Positions 50,037 through 59,518 of a stretch of DNA of 64,000 bases are shown here, in pieces. Position numbers and translations under genes: made by a program. The notes beneath the pieces were generated by a model. The model ran no database searches and was not told where the DNA came from. It saw nothing but the letters and a program-made list of their open reading frames with translations. Every line of letters begins with the position of its first letter. The stretch's first letter is position 1. The DNA is from Comamonas sp. KCTC 72670 (GTDB lineage Bacteria > Myxococcota > Myxococcia > Myxococcales > Myxococcaceae), in NCBI GenBank assembly GCA_014656495.1, contig BNCN01000008.1, positions 124,001 to 188,000 of the forward strand, read 5' to 3'.

Positions 50037-51701
50037 ATGAAGAAGCATCTGGTAATGGCCGTGGTTCCGTTTTTGGCGCTGGGTTGCGGTGATGACCTCG
50101 TGGACGCGGACGGCGATGGAATCGCGGATGGCGTGCGCGTGCCGGACTCGGTGACGGTGGTTTCTCCGTCCACGCCCAAGGGCACGGTGTCAGGCCAGGT
50201 GCTGAGCACGGACCTCCGGCCGCTGAGCGGTGTCTCGGTGGAGATGACCATCGGCAGCTCGGCGGAGCCGGTGGTGGCCACGACGGATGGGAAGGGCAAC
50301 TTCACGTACACGAACGTGCCGGGCGGCGCGCAGGTGCTGCTGACGTTCTCGATGCAGGGCCATGCCACGCTGCGCGCGATGGCGTCTGTTCCCGCGCAGG
50401 CCGGTAACGTCCCCATCAACAACGGCAACGTGAGCATCGGCCCCGTGACGCTGACGCGCCTGGACGGCACGCTGAACTTCATCGTGGTGACGCCGCAGGG
50501 CCGCCCCGCGGCGGGCGCGCGGGCCACGCTCGAGGCCACGCCGGCGGGTTACATCAGCAACGGCGATACGTCGACGTCGTCGGTGAGCTCGGTGATCGTG
50601 GACGCGGTCGCGAACGATCAGGGCCTGGTGTCCTTCACGGGCATCCCCAGCGCGTCCGAGCTGGCGCGCCTGACCCGCGGTGGGACGCCGCAGTACAAGC
50701 TGTGGATCTCCCCCATGGACACGAACGGTGACGGCGTCCCGGAGACGGGCGGCCACGTCGCCACGTACACGGCGTCCGACGTGGTCACCAACGCCACCAC
50801 GCGCCTCATCAGCCTGCCGTACTCGCGCCCGCAGAACGTGCCGCTGAGCATCGAGACCAGCAACGTGGCCAGCCTCCGGGGCGGTGGCGCTGACTTCCAC
50901 CCGCTGCGCAACCTGGTTCGCCCCGGCGAGCCCATCCACCTGTTCTTCAACCAGCCGATCCAGCAGGGGTCGCTGTTCGTTCGCCTGACGGACGAGTACG
51001 CGGCGGAAATGCTGCCGGTGACGGCCTCGGTCAACAACGGCGGCTACAGCGCCAGCATCAACCTGGGCAACGCCATCGCGGATGGCCGCGAGTACAACAT
51101 CAACGTGCGCGCCGTTTCCGCTGAGGGCGGCAGCATGTATACGCAGACGGGGTTCTTCTTCACCGGAGACCAGTCGGCCGTGCGCCAGATGGGCATCGCT
51201 GGGGCTCGTTACCAGGAGCAGTCTGCGGCGGGCGCTCCGGCAGCGTCTCAGCTGAACTCTGGCGAGGACGTCTTCCTGTCCTTCAACTACCCCATCACCC
51301 GCCCGGCGAGCGTCACGGGGCTTGTCTATGCCCATGTGAACTGGGACATCGGCGGCCCGACCCCTGGCGTGATCGGGGACTACCCGGGGGAGGTGGGCAA
51401 TGCGACAGGGTTCCCACTGTTCCCTGTTGAGCCCAATGCGCCCGTGCCGACGCGCATCCCGTATGAGCTCCCGACGTTCCAGATCAACAGCTCGGGTTAC
51501 ACCACGCGCTGGGCTTTCACGTACTTCGGGCCGAACTCCATCCCGAGCACGAGCTTTGGCGGGCTTCAGATCGTCGTGAAGTTCTCTGACATGCCGTCGC
51601 GGTCCGTCAACGGCACCTACGAGAACTACATGGGGCAGCCGCTCACCACCGACTTGTCGGTGAGTGGCCTGGCCCAGCATCCCGCCCCGGTTGCGCCTTA
51701 G
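50037..51701 (+). CDS. Large lipoprotein with carboxypeptidase-regulatory-like domain (554 aa)
   Basis: AAGGTG lies 6 bases before the ATG at 50037 (ATG 50034 is also possible). Lipobox FLALGC ends the signal peptide. The mature part starts with a calcium-site-like stretch DDLVDADGDGIADGVR, then a carboxypeptidase-regulatory-like Ig domain (GTVSGQVLSTDLRPLSGVSVEM, DGKGNFTYTNVPGG), then unassigned beta-rich domains with DTNGDGVPETGG, another calcium-type loop. It is an outer-membrane or surface lipoprotein of unknown role, followed by a strong palindromic terminator. Confidence 0.72.
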   Translation: MKKHLVMAVVPFLALGCGDDLVDADGDGIADGVRVPDSVTVVSPSTPKGTVSGQVLSTDLRPLSGVSVEMTIGSSAEPVVATTDGKGNFTYTNVPGGAQVLLTFSMQGHATLRAMASVPAQAGNVPINNGNVSIGPVTLTRLDGTLNFIVVTPQGRPAAGARATLEATPAGYISNGDTSTSSVSSVIVDAVANDQGLVSFTGIPSASELARLTRGGTPQYKLWISPMDTNGDGVPETGGHVATYTASDVVTNATTRLISLPYSRPQNVPLSIETSNVASLRGGGADFHPLRNLVRPGEPIHLFFNQPIQQGSLFVRLTDEYAAEMLPVTASVNNGGYSASINLGNAIADGREYNINVRAVSAEGGSMYTQTGFFFTGDQSAVRQMGIAGARYQEQSAAGAPAASQLNSGEDVFLSFNYPITRPASVTGLVYAHVNWDIGGPTPGVIGDYPGEVGNATGFPLFPVEPNAPVPTRIPYELPTFQINSSGYTTRWAFTYFGPNSIPSTSFGGLQIVVKFSDMPSRSVNGTYENYMGQPLTTDLSVSGLAQHPAPVAP

Positions 51702-51745
51702 GTGTTGTGACGCTCGGCTGTACCTGACAGCTCGGCAGCCTGTTC

Positions 51746-51777
51746 AGAGCCCTTCATGGATATCCATGGAGGGCTCT
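51746..51777 (+). terminator. Near-perfect 32-base palindrome with terminator character
   Basis: The two 16-base arms pair throughout except for one G-T wobble pair. The centre reads CATGGATATCCATG and the outer arms AGAGCCCT/AGGGCTCT. It begins 44 bases after the stop of the lipoprotein gene and is followed by TCATTTG. As RNA it would form a hairpin with essentially no loop beyond that required sterically; as DNA it could form a cruciform. Confidence 0.6.
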
Positions 51778-51962
51778 TCATTTGGGCCCTGAACGTTGGG
51801 AGCCCTCATGGCGTCTGCCTGTCCGGATCCTGCGTCCAGAATGCGGTCTGGCGTAGGCAGGGCTGGGGGCATCCCGGCATCCAAGTCACCGTATTTTCAG
51901 CTCTTGGGTTGCGGCGTAAGCATGGGTGCTCGGAATGGCCGCTGCATTGGCAGGTCGGTGAC

Positions 51963-53801
51963 ATGAAATCCCTTCGCGTATTGGCTGTGTCCGTCTGCGC
52001 CTTGGTGTGGGCCTGTATCAACGTGCCCGAAATCGAAGTCGTGCCCGACCCTCCGGATGCGGGGGATGTGCGCCCTGTCGTGACGCTGACTTTGTCGCGC
52101 ACTGTGACCAACAGCGATGTCGTCGTCCGCGCGTCCGTAACCGGTGCCGTTCCGGACAACGTGGCTTTGCTCGTGGACGATGTCGTCACAGCCCAACTCC
52201 GACCCCCCTACGAGTTACGCTGGGGAACCCATGCCCTTGCCGAGGGGACGCATGTTTTCACCGTGAAGGCGACGGTGGGCGAACGCACGGTCGTGAGTGA
52301 GGCAAGGTCACTGGTCGTGGACCGGACGGCGCCTCGGCTTTTGATGCAGAGCCCTCGCCCTGGGGACCGGGCTGTCTCCGTTCACGCCCCGATTCAGGTC
52401 GTTTTCTCCGAGGCGCTTGAGCCTGCCACGGTGACGCCTGGTGCTCTCAGTCTCTGGGTCGAACAGACGGAGGTCGAGGGTGCAGTACACCTGTCGGCTG
52501 ACGGCACCACGCTGACACTGACGCCTGTCGAGCAACTTCCCACGGGTGTAGATGTTTCCGTGACGATCACGGACGCCCTGGCGGACCTCGCCGGTAATGC
52601 GTTGGAGCCGCAAGGGCTTGTTTGGTCTTGGTCGAGCCCCATGTTCCTGACCTATGGGGATGCGCTGTCAGCGGGTCTGGAGGAAGGCTCGAATGTCTCT
52701 TCGTTTTCGTTGAAGCTGGATGGTGGCGGAACCCCCGTTGTTGCATTCGTTGATGGGAGTTCGCCTGAGACGCGCGGTGTCTATGTCAAGCGATGGTCAG
52801 GAACAGCGTGGGAGCCCTTGGGCAGCGCACTCGGGACAGCTGTCCCGGAATCTGTGATCAAGTCCTGCCTGCTGCGCGTGTCGCCAAGCGGGGAGCTTTT
52901 CGTCGCCTCACATCGTGAACTGGGTGACGGAGGCTTCCGCGTCGAAGTTCATCATTGGAGTGGAAGCAGTTGGTCGGCAGTGGGGGCTCCAGTATCGCCA
53001 CTTGTTGCGAGTGAAGCGCTTGTTGCATTTGGTTTTGTGGTGGGCCCCCAGGGCGAGCGCTATTTGGTCCTTCAGGAGTACGCGGAGTCCGGTAACTACA
53101 GTTGGATAACCTTGAGGACTGTTCGTTGGGATGGCGCTCGTTGGGAGTCGTTGGCAGGCTCGTCGACAACGAATGGTTCGGTGCTCTATTCAAGCTTCAA
53201 TCTGATGCTTGATTCGTTGGGGCGCCCCTTGGTCACGTGGGCTACCCAGTCGGGGGAGCGTGGCGCAGTGGATGCCCATGCCAGAAGATGGACTGGGACC
53301 TACTGGGAGGAGCCTTTTGCGACCTCCGGCATTGGCGCTTCGGGGGTACCGATGACGTCCATTTTGGATGGGACGGGTCGCCTTGTCTTCGCTCGTCCTG
53401 TTCAGGACGTTCCAGGTGGAGGCCACGGGCTTGCGCCCATTGTGAATCGCAGCGCGCTGGCAGGTGGGTGGCAAATCCTGGGGCCCGAGACCGGTGGCAT
53501 GTACCCAGGCGTAACGGATGCAACGGTGGAGGTCTTTGACTTCGACCCCGAGGGAAGACTGGTTGCACTGCTCTCCGAGCCCGAAATGGTAGGTGGGCCC
53601 GTGAACCACTATGTCCGCCGGTGGGACGAGACTTCCTGGGCGCCAGTGGGTTCGCCGCTGTTGCCGCGACCTGGAGCAAGGCCAATGGGGCCGGCCCAGT
53701 TCTTCATGACGGGCCCCGAGCAGTGGGTGCTGGCTCGCATCGAGGAGACCGAAGGCACACCCAACCGCCGCCACCTCTACGTCTACCGCCCCAACAACTG
53801 A
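51963..53801 (+). CDS. Lipoprotein with Ig-like, SbsA-type and propeller-like domains (612 aa)
   Basis: Lipobox LVWAC closes the signal peptide at about residue 18. Residues about 40-120 form a bacterial Ig-like domain; 120-225 match the SbsA Ig-like type (APIQVVFSEALEPATVTPGALSLW, TITDALADLAGNAL). The rest (about 235-612) has repeated W-containing units (KRWSGTAWEPLGSAL, HHWSGSSWSAVGAP, RRWTGTYWEE, RRWDETSWAPVG), spaced about 60-70 residues and probably blades of a beta-propeller. Codons are visibly less G+C biased than neighbours (many GTT, TTT, GCT, GAA), suggesting recent acquisition. The start ATG at 51963 follows a weak site. Confidence 0.7.
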   Translation: MKSLRVLAVSVCALVWACINVPEIEVVPDPPDAGDVRPVVTLTLSRTVTNSDVVVRASVTGAVPDNVALLVDDVVTAQLRPPYELRWGTHALAEGTHVFTVKATVGERTVVSEARSLVVDRTAPRLLMQSPRPGDRAVSVHAPIQVVFSEALEPATVTPGALSLWVEQTEVEGAVHLSADGTTLTLTPVEQLPTGVDVSVTITDALADLAGNALEPQGLVWSWSSPMFLTYGDALSAGLEEGSNVSSFSLKLDGGGTPVVAFVDGSSPETRGVYVKRWSGTAWEPLGSALGTAVPESVIKSCLLRVSPSGELFVASHRELGDGGFRVEVHHWSGSSWSAVGAPVSPLVASEALVAFGFVVGPQGERYLVLQEYAESGNYSWITLRTVRWDGARWESLAGSSTTNGSVLYSSFNLMLDSLGRPLVTWATQSGERGAVDAHARRWTGTYWEEPFATSGIGASGVPMTSILDGTGRLVFARPVQDVPGGGHGLAPIVNRSALAGGWQILGPETGGMYPGVTDATVEVFDFDPEGRLVALLSEPEMVGGPVNHYVRRWDETSWAPVGSPLLPRPGARPMGPAQFFMTGPEQWVLARIEETEGTPNRRHLYVYRPNN

Positions 53802-53960
53802 ACACCCCCAGCGGCCCACGGCCCACGCCCACCTGTCTCACAGTGAACACGTCTCGGCACTTCGAGGCGTATTCGTTGAAGAGCGGGGTGGGGTGGGCAC
53901 GTCGGGAGGGGCGTGTATAGATTGCTCAACGCCCGTTCCAACCCGAGAGGCGTCGGTTTC

Positions 53961-54422
53961 ATGAAGAGCACGGCGATGACCATACCGGCGGAAGACACGT
54001 CGGCTTCCTCGGAGCCCGCGACAGGCGGGAACAAGAAGCGTGTCCTCGTGGTGGACGACTTCGATGACGCGCGGGAGATGTACGCCGAGTACCTGGAGTT
54101 CGTCGGCTTCGAGGTCGACACCGCCCGCAACGGCATGGAGGCGGTGGAGAAGGCCAGCGAGGGCGAGCCCGACATCATCCTGATGGACCTGTCCCTCCCC
54201 GTCATGGACGGCTGGGAGGCGACGCGGCGCATCAAGCAGGACCTGCGCACCAAGGACATCCCGGTCATGGCGCTCACGGGCCACGTGCTCGCGGGCAACG
54301 CCGAGCACGCCCGGGACGCGGGCGCGGATGAGTTCGTCGCCAAGCCCTGCCTGCCGCAGGACCTGGAGAACAAGATCCGCAACATGCTCAAACCCAGCAA
54401 AGGAAAGGTGCGGGGCGGCTAG
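53961..54422 (+). CDS. Single-domain response regulator (153 aa)
   Basis: After a 25-residue polar leader, one CheY-like receiver: acidic pair VLVVDDFDDARE, phosphoacceptor in ILMDLSLPVMDG, MALTGHV and Lys in VAKPCLP. No output domain. It is of the DivK-like group common in myxobacteria. A GTG at 53913 with GGGAGGGG upstream is an alternative start, adding 16 residues. The gene is isolated from histidine kinases, so its partner is not here; the adjacent giant kinase is a Ser/Thr type. Confidence 0.85.
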   Translation: MKSTAMTIPAEDTSASSEPATGGNKKRVLVVDDFDDAREMYAEYLEFVGFEVDTARNGMEAVEKASEGEPDIILMDLSLPVMDGWEATRRIKQDLRTKDIPVMALTGHVLAGNAEHARDAGADEFVAKPCLPQDLENKIRNMLKPSKGKVRGG

Positions 54423-54551
54423 GGCGGACGAAGGACGGAGAACATCTCCACTGCTCGGCAGCGGACACTCCGGGGGGCCTCGGAGCCTGGGGCGCACATC
54501 CCCCGGGCCCGTTCAGTTGACCCCTGACGGACGGATGCATAGGCACGGTAC

Positions 54552-57500
54552 GTGGGCTCTCCGGCCGCCGCGCAGCCTCCTGAGACGTGGACTCCTCCCC
54601 AGGAGTTCGACGAGTACCGCCTCGTGCGGGCCATCGGGCGTGGGCGCACGGGCCGGGTTTTCCTGGCCCACGACACGCTGCTCGAGCGCCCCGTCGCCGT
54701 GAAGTTCATCCCCGCCCTGGGGCCCAACGCCCTGGCGCGGTTCCTCGTGGAGGCGCGGGCGGCGGCCCGCATCCAGCACCCCAACGTCGTCACGCTCTAC
54801 CGGGTGGGGCAACTGGAGGAGCAGCCCTACCTCGTCTCCGAGTTCATCCGGGGGATGAGCCTGGACCGCCTGCCCAAGCCACAGCCCTGGGAGCGCGTGC
54901 TGGCCATGGGGCGGGACCTCGCGCGGGGGCTGAGCGCCGCGCACCGGCGCGGAGTCCTGCACCGGGACATCAAGCCCGGCAACGCCGTGCTCACGGAGAG
55001 CGGCGAGGTGAAGCTGCTCGACTTCGGCCTCGCGAAGCTGCTCGACCGGGCCGCGGGCGCCACGGACACCGAGGCGCCGCAGCCGTCCGCGCCGCCGGAG
55101 CTGCCCGCCGAGCTGGACCCGGAGGCCAGCCCCAACCTGGGGGCGCGTTCGCTGGACGGCGTCTTCCTCCCATCGCTCCCCCGGGGCTCATTGGTGGGGA
55201 CGCCCTATTACATGTCCCCCGAGGCCTGGGCCGGTGAGCCCCTGACCGCGCGCAGTGACGTGTACTCGCTGGGCGTCGTCCTCTACGAGCTGTGCGCGGG
55301 CAAGGGGCCGTTCCGCGACGTGCCCTGGCGCGAGCTGCCGGAGCGGGTGCGCAGCCGGGACGCGGGCCCGCTGACCCAAGCCGTGCCCGGCGTGGACGCG
55401 GCGCTGGCGGCGGTCATCGACAAGTGCCTCCGCCGGGAGCCGTCCGAGCGCTACGCCACGGCCTCGCAGCTCCTCGACGCCCTGGAGTCCCTCACGCGCG
55501 AGGAGGTGGCCCAGGCGGTGCCGGACGGAAACCCCTACCGGGGGCTCCAGGCCTTCGAGGCGGAGCACCGCGCCGTCTTCTTCGGCCGCCGCCGCGAGCA
55601 GCGCGCGGTGCTGGAGCGGATGCGCGCCGAGTCCTTCCTGCTCATCACCGGCGACTCGGGCGTGGGCAAGTCCTCGCTGTGCCTCGCGGGCCTGCTCCCC
55701 GCTGTCACGGAAGGGGGCTTGGAGGACGGTCGCCACTGGCGCGCCGTGCGGCTGGTTCCCGGACGCAGGCCCCTGTCCGCCCTGGCCGCGGCGCTCGCGC
55801 CCGTCCTGGAGACCGACGAGGAGGCGCTGGCGGACGGCCTGCGCGCCGAGCCCACCGCCCTGGTGCGCCAGCTCCGCGTGAAGCTGGGGACGCGGGATGG
55901 GCTGCTCATCTACGTGGATCAGCTCGAGGAGCTCGTGACGCTGGCGTCGCCCGCGGAGGCGGAGCTCGCGGGGCAGGCCCTGGGCGCCCTCGCGGAGGGG
56001 GCCAGCGGCGTGCGGCTCCTCGCCACGGGCCGCAGTGACTTCCTCACCCGCCTGTCCGCCGTGCCCGGCCTGGGCGCCGAGGTCCCCCGCGCGCTGTACC
56101 TGCTGCGCGCCCTGACGCCCGAGGAGACCCGGGAGGCCGTGACGGGGCCCGCGCGTGTGAAGGGCGTGCGCTTCGAATCCGACGCGCTGGTGGACACGCT
56201 CGTCACCTCCACCCTGTCCGCGGCGGAGGGCGGCCTGCCCGTGCTCCAGTTCGCGCTCGCCGAGCTGTGGGAGGCCCGCGACGCGGCGGCGGGCGTCATG
56301 ACGCAGGCGGTGCTGGATTCGCTGGGCGGTGTGGCGGGGGCGCTCGCGCGGCACGCGGACGCGGCGGTGGCGCGGCTGCTGCCGGACCAGCGCGTGGCGG
56401 CCCGGGGCGTGCTGCTGCGGCTCGTCACCGCGGATGGCACCCGCGCCCGGAAGACGGACCGAGAGCTGGTGGGCGACGACCCGCGCCACCGCGCCGCGCT
56501 GGAGGCGCTGGTCCACGCGCGCTTGCTGGTGGCGCGAGAAGCCGAGGAGGGCACGTCGTACGAGCTGGCCCACGAAGCGCTGCTCTCCGGCTGGGGCACG
56601 CTGGCGCGCTGGCTGGCCGAGGCCTCCGAGCGCCGCGAGGTCCAGTCCCGGCTGGAGGCCGCCGCGGCGCACTGGGAGAAGCTCGGCTTCCCTCGCGAGT
56701 CGCTGTGGGGACCGCGTCAGCTCGCGGAGACGAAGGTGCTCGACTCGGGGGAGCTCACCCGGCGCGAGCGAGACTTCCTGAAGGCCTCGCGCCGCACCAT
56801 GGTGCGAAGCCGCCGGACGCGGCAGGCGCTGGTGGTGGGCTTCGTCGTGTCCCTGGGTCTGGTCTACGGCGGGCTCAAGCTGCGCGAGCGCTGGAGCCTG
56901 GACCGGCAGGTGCGCGTCGAGCTCGGGCAGGCGTCACAGGCCCTGGCGGCCGTGCGCCAGGAGTGGGGCGCATTGGGTACCGAGCGGGCCGAGGCCTTCC
57001 GCCTCTACGACGGAGGCCGCCGCGCCGACGCGGACCGGCATTGGCACCGGGCGGGCGCGCGGTCGGGCACGCTGCGGGGCCGCTTCGACGAGGTCGCGGG
57101 ACGGCTCGAGCGCGCCCTGGCCCTGGCGCCGGGCCGCCAGGACGTCCGCGAGGCGCTGGCCGACTTCCTCTACGAGCGCGCCCTGTGGGCGGAGCAGGAC
57201 TCGGACATGTCCGCGCTGCCCGCGCTGCTCCAGCGTCTGCGGCTCTATGACATGGACGGGGCGCGCTGGCGGCGTTGGAACGCGCCCGCGCGCCTCACCC
57301 TGGAACCCCCCCTCCCAGGCGTCGAGGTGGAGCTGCGCCCGCTGGAGCGGGACGCGCAGGGGCGTTTGCAACTGGGCGAGGCCCTGGGAATGGACCCGGG
57401 CCGCTGGGTGGACGTGCCCGTGCCGCCGGGCACGTATCAGGTGTCGATGCGCGCGCTGGGCTACGAGCCGGTGCTCCAGTGGGTGATATTGACGCGCGGT

Positions 57501-58370
57501 GAGAAGCGCCAGGTCGCCGTGCCGCTGCCGCGCGTGGGGAGTGTGCCGGAGGGCTTCGTCTTCATCCCTCCGGGAACCGTGAAGTTCGGCAGCGCGGCCG
57601 AGGCCAGCGTGCGTGACTTCTTCAACGCGGTGCCGCTGCACCCCGTGGAGGTGCCCGGCTTCCTCATCGCCCGGCACGAGGTGACATACGCCGACTGGCT
57701 GGCCTTCGTGGAGGCCCTGCCACCGGAGCAGCGCGCGCAGCGGCTGCCGCGCGTGGGCACGGGAGGCTACGCGGGGCTGCTCCAGCTCAGCCAGGTGGAC
57801 GGCGTCTGGCGGCTGCGCTTCCAACCCGGCGACGCGCCCTACGTGGCGCGGGCCGGAGAGCCGCTGCGCTACGCCCGGCGGAGCCTGCGCGCGGAGCAGG
57901 ACTGGCTGCGCTTCCCCGTGAGTGGCATCACCTTCGCGGACGCGGAGGACTACGCCGCGTGGCTGGCGGCCAGCGGCCGTGTCCCGGGCGCGAGGCTCTG
58001 CTCGGAGCTGGAGTGGGAGCGCGCGGCGCGCGGCGCGGACGGACGCGAATACCCGCACGGCGACACGTTGGCGCCCGATGACGCGAACATCGACACGACG
58101 TACGGCAAGCAGCCCGGCGGCTTCGGCCCCGACGAGGTGGGGAGTCACCCCGCATCGCGCAGCCCGTTCGGTGTGGACGACATGTCCGGCAACGTGTGGG
58201 AGTGGACCCGGTCCTGGTTGGAGCCGGGCAAGGCCGTCGCGCGGGGCGGAAGCTTCGCGTTCGCGGCCACCTCCGCGCGGGCCTCGAACCGGGAGTTGCC
58301 GGAGCCCGGACTCCGGGACGTGACGGTGGGCATGCGGGTGTGCGCGGACATGCTCCCCACCGCGCCCTGA
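54552..58370 (+). CDS. Ser/Thr protein kinase - STAND NTPase - FGE-sulfatase-like fusion (1272 aa)
   Basis: Kinase (about 20-320): Gly loop IGRGRTGRVFLA, Lys in VAVKF, HRDIKPGN, DFGLAK, GTPYYMSPEA. nSTAND1-type NTPase (about 325-620): NPYRGLQAFEAEHRAVFFGR, Walker A TGDSGVGKSS, Walker B LLIYVDQLEEL. A membrane helix lies at about 758-778 (ALVVGFVVSLGLVYGGLKL). Beyond it come a PEGA-like stretch (GTYQVSMRALGYEP) and an FGE-sulfatase-type domain (about 995-1265; YADWLAFVE, PVSGITFADAEDYAAWLA, LCSELEWERAARG, DMSGNVWEWT, ARGGSF). Active-site cysteines of true formylglycine-generating enzymes are not visible, so the domain may bind ligand. GTG start. A cytosolic kinase linked to an outside sensor is the simplest reading. 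Confidence 0.87.
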   Translation: MGSPAAAQPPETWTPPQEFDEYRLVRAIGRGRTGRVFLAHDTLLERPVAVKFIPALGPNALARFLVEARAAARIQHPNVVTLYRVGQLEEQPYLVSEFIRGMSLDRLPKPQPWERVLAMGRDLARGLSAAHRRGVLHRDIKPGNAVLTESGEVKLLDFGLAKLLDRAAGATDTEAPQPSAPPELPAELDPEASPNLGARSLDGVFLPSLPRGSLVGTPYYMSPEAWAGEPLTARSDVYSLGVVLYELCAGKGPFRDVPWRELPERVRSRDAGPLTQAVPGVDAALAAVIDKCLRREPSERYATASQLLDALESLTREEVAQAVPDGNPYRGLQAFEAEHRAVFFGRRREQRAVLERMRAESFLLITGDSGVGKSSLCLAGLLPAVTEGGLEDGRHWRAVRLVPGRRPLSALAAALAPVLETDEEALADGLRAEPTALVRQLRVKLGTRDGLLIYVDQLEELVTLASPAEAELAGQALGALAEGASGVRLLATGRSDFLTRLSAVPGLGAEVPRALYLLRALTPEETREAVTGPARVKGVRFESDALVDTLVTSTLSAAEGGLPVLQFALAELWEARDAAAGVMTQAVLDSLGGVAGALARHADAAVARLLPDQRVAARGVLLRLVTADGTRARKTDRELVGDDPRHRAALEALVHARLLVAREAEEGTSYELAHEALLSGWGTLARWLAEASERREVQSRLEAAAAHWEKLGFPRESLWGPRQLAETKVLDSGELTRRERDFLKASRRTMVRSRRTRQALVVGFVVSLGLVYGGLKLRERWSLDRQVRVELGQASQALAAVRQEWGALGTERAEAFRLYDGGRRADADRHWHRAGARSGTLRGRFDEVAGRLERALALAPGRQDVREALADFLYERALWAEQDSDMSALPALLQRLRLYDMDGARWRRWNAPARLTLEPPLPGVEVELRPLERDAQGRLQLGEALGMDPGRWVDVPVPPGTYQVSMRALGYEPVLQWVILTRGEKRQVAVPLPRVGSVPEGFVFIPPGTVKFGSAAEASVRDFFNAVPLHPVEVPGFLIARHEVTYADWLAFVEALPPEQRAQRLPRVGTGGYAGLLQLSQVDGVWRLRFQPGDAPYVARAGEPLRYARRSLRAEQDWLRFPVSGITFADAEDYAAWLAASGRVPGARLCSELEWERAARGADGREYPHGDTLAPDDANIDTTYGKQPGGFGPDEVGSHPASRSPFGVDDMSGNVWEWTRSWLEPGKAVARGGSFAFAATSARASNRELPEPGLRDVTVGMRVCADMLPTAP

Positions 58371-58558
58371 ATGCCTGCCTGTCTGCCCTACATGCGCTCC
58401 GCGCGTTAGCGGACGGAGGAACCCCGTGTCCGCCCTGGCGTCTTGGGGCGTTGATGCGCAGTGGACGAAGCAAGTGCCTGCGGGTCCTCGCGTGAGTTGC
58501 TGGGCGGCCGTTCGCTGCGGACATTGGTGCCGTGGTCGGGACGGGAGGGTGGTGGGCG

Positions 58559-59518
58559 ATGGGCGTGTGGAAGCAGACGGTGGCGGCGCTGAGCGTTGCC
58601 ATGGGCATGGTGGGGTGTGCGGAAGAGGTGACGGACGCGGGGCCGGCGCTGCGCTCGGGCGTGGCGGAGCTGGCGGCGCCCAACGGGCGGAACCTGAACG
58701 GCCGGAACCTCAATGGTCGCAACCTCAACACCCCGGAACTCGGCCAGACGCTGGTGTCCGTGGACTTCGAGGGTGCCCGCCTTGGCCCGGACACCTTGAG
58801 CGGCGTGCGGCTGGAGGGCAGCGTCTTCCACGGTGCCGCGGCGGGCCTCGTGCTGTCGGGCCAGGACTTCCTGGGCGCGCGCTTCACGGGCAACCTCGGT
58901 GACGGCGGCACGGTGGAGCTGCGCGTCGACAGCGTCGAGCCCGGGACGGGCGCGGACGCGGACGTCTGGGTGTACGGCGTCTCCTTCTTCGACACGGCGG
59001 AGCGCCTCTGGAAGCCCGCGTGCGTGGCGGCGGACGGCTCCGCGCTGGGCGCCATCGCGGTGTCGGGGCGCTGGGACCACCGCCAGGGCGTGGAGGGCGG
59101 CGGCGCCAAGGTGGATGACGCCGGGCGCTTCACCTTCGCGTGCGAGGGCGCGGCCATCGCCAAGTGTGTGCGCTTCGGTTATCGGCCGTGGGCCTCGACG
59201 GCGGATGGCCAGAGCCTCGCGGACCACCACCAGGCCTGCACGCGCATGGTGCGCGCGGACTTCTGCGGCGATGGCACGTCGTACACGGAGGACGGCAACT
59301 GGGTGAACCTGCACGACAACGTGGGGGTGCAGGCGGATTCGGAGGCGTGGCTGCACGAGGCCGAGTGGGACACCGACGGCGCGCGCTGCTTCACGCAGAC
59401 GACGCGCGCCGCGCAGCCGGTAAGCTGCCCCGGGCGGACGCAGACGGCGTCCTGCGGCAAGCCGGCCCACTTCCAGACGGGCACGCTGCTCATGAGCGAG
59501 GTCCCTCCCACGCCGTAG
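58559..59518 (+). CDS. ADYC-domain lipoprotein (319 aa)
   Basis: ATG 58559 with GGAGGG about 10 bases upstream. Lipobox MGMVGC. An N-terminal LNGRNLNGRNLN pentapeptide-like run leads to a beta-rich region and then the segment KCVRFGYRPW, HHQACTRMVRADFCGDG, that I recognise as the myxobacterial ADYC domain, here with Phe in place of Tyr (ADFC). Many cysteines suggest disulfides. Function of the domain is unknown. The coding region stops just before a 35-bp minisatellite. Confidence 0.72.
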   Translation: MGVWKQTVAALSVAMGMVGCAEEVTDAGPALRSGVAELAAPNGRNLNGRNLNGRNLNTPELGQTLVSVDFEGARLGPDTLSGVRLEGSVFHGAAAGLVLSGQDFLGARFTGNLGDGGTVELRVDSVEPGTGADADVWVYGVSFFDTAERLWKPACVAADGSALGAIAVSGRWDHRQGVEGGGAKVDDAGRFTFACEGAAIAKCVRFGYRPWASTADGQSLADHHQACTRMVRADFCGDGTSYTEDGNWVNLHDNVGVQADSEAWLHEAEWDTDGARCFTQTTRAAQPVSCPGRTQTASCGKPAHFQTGTLLMSEVPPTP

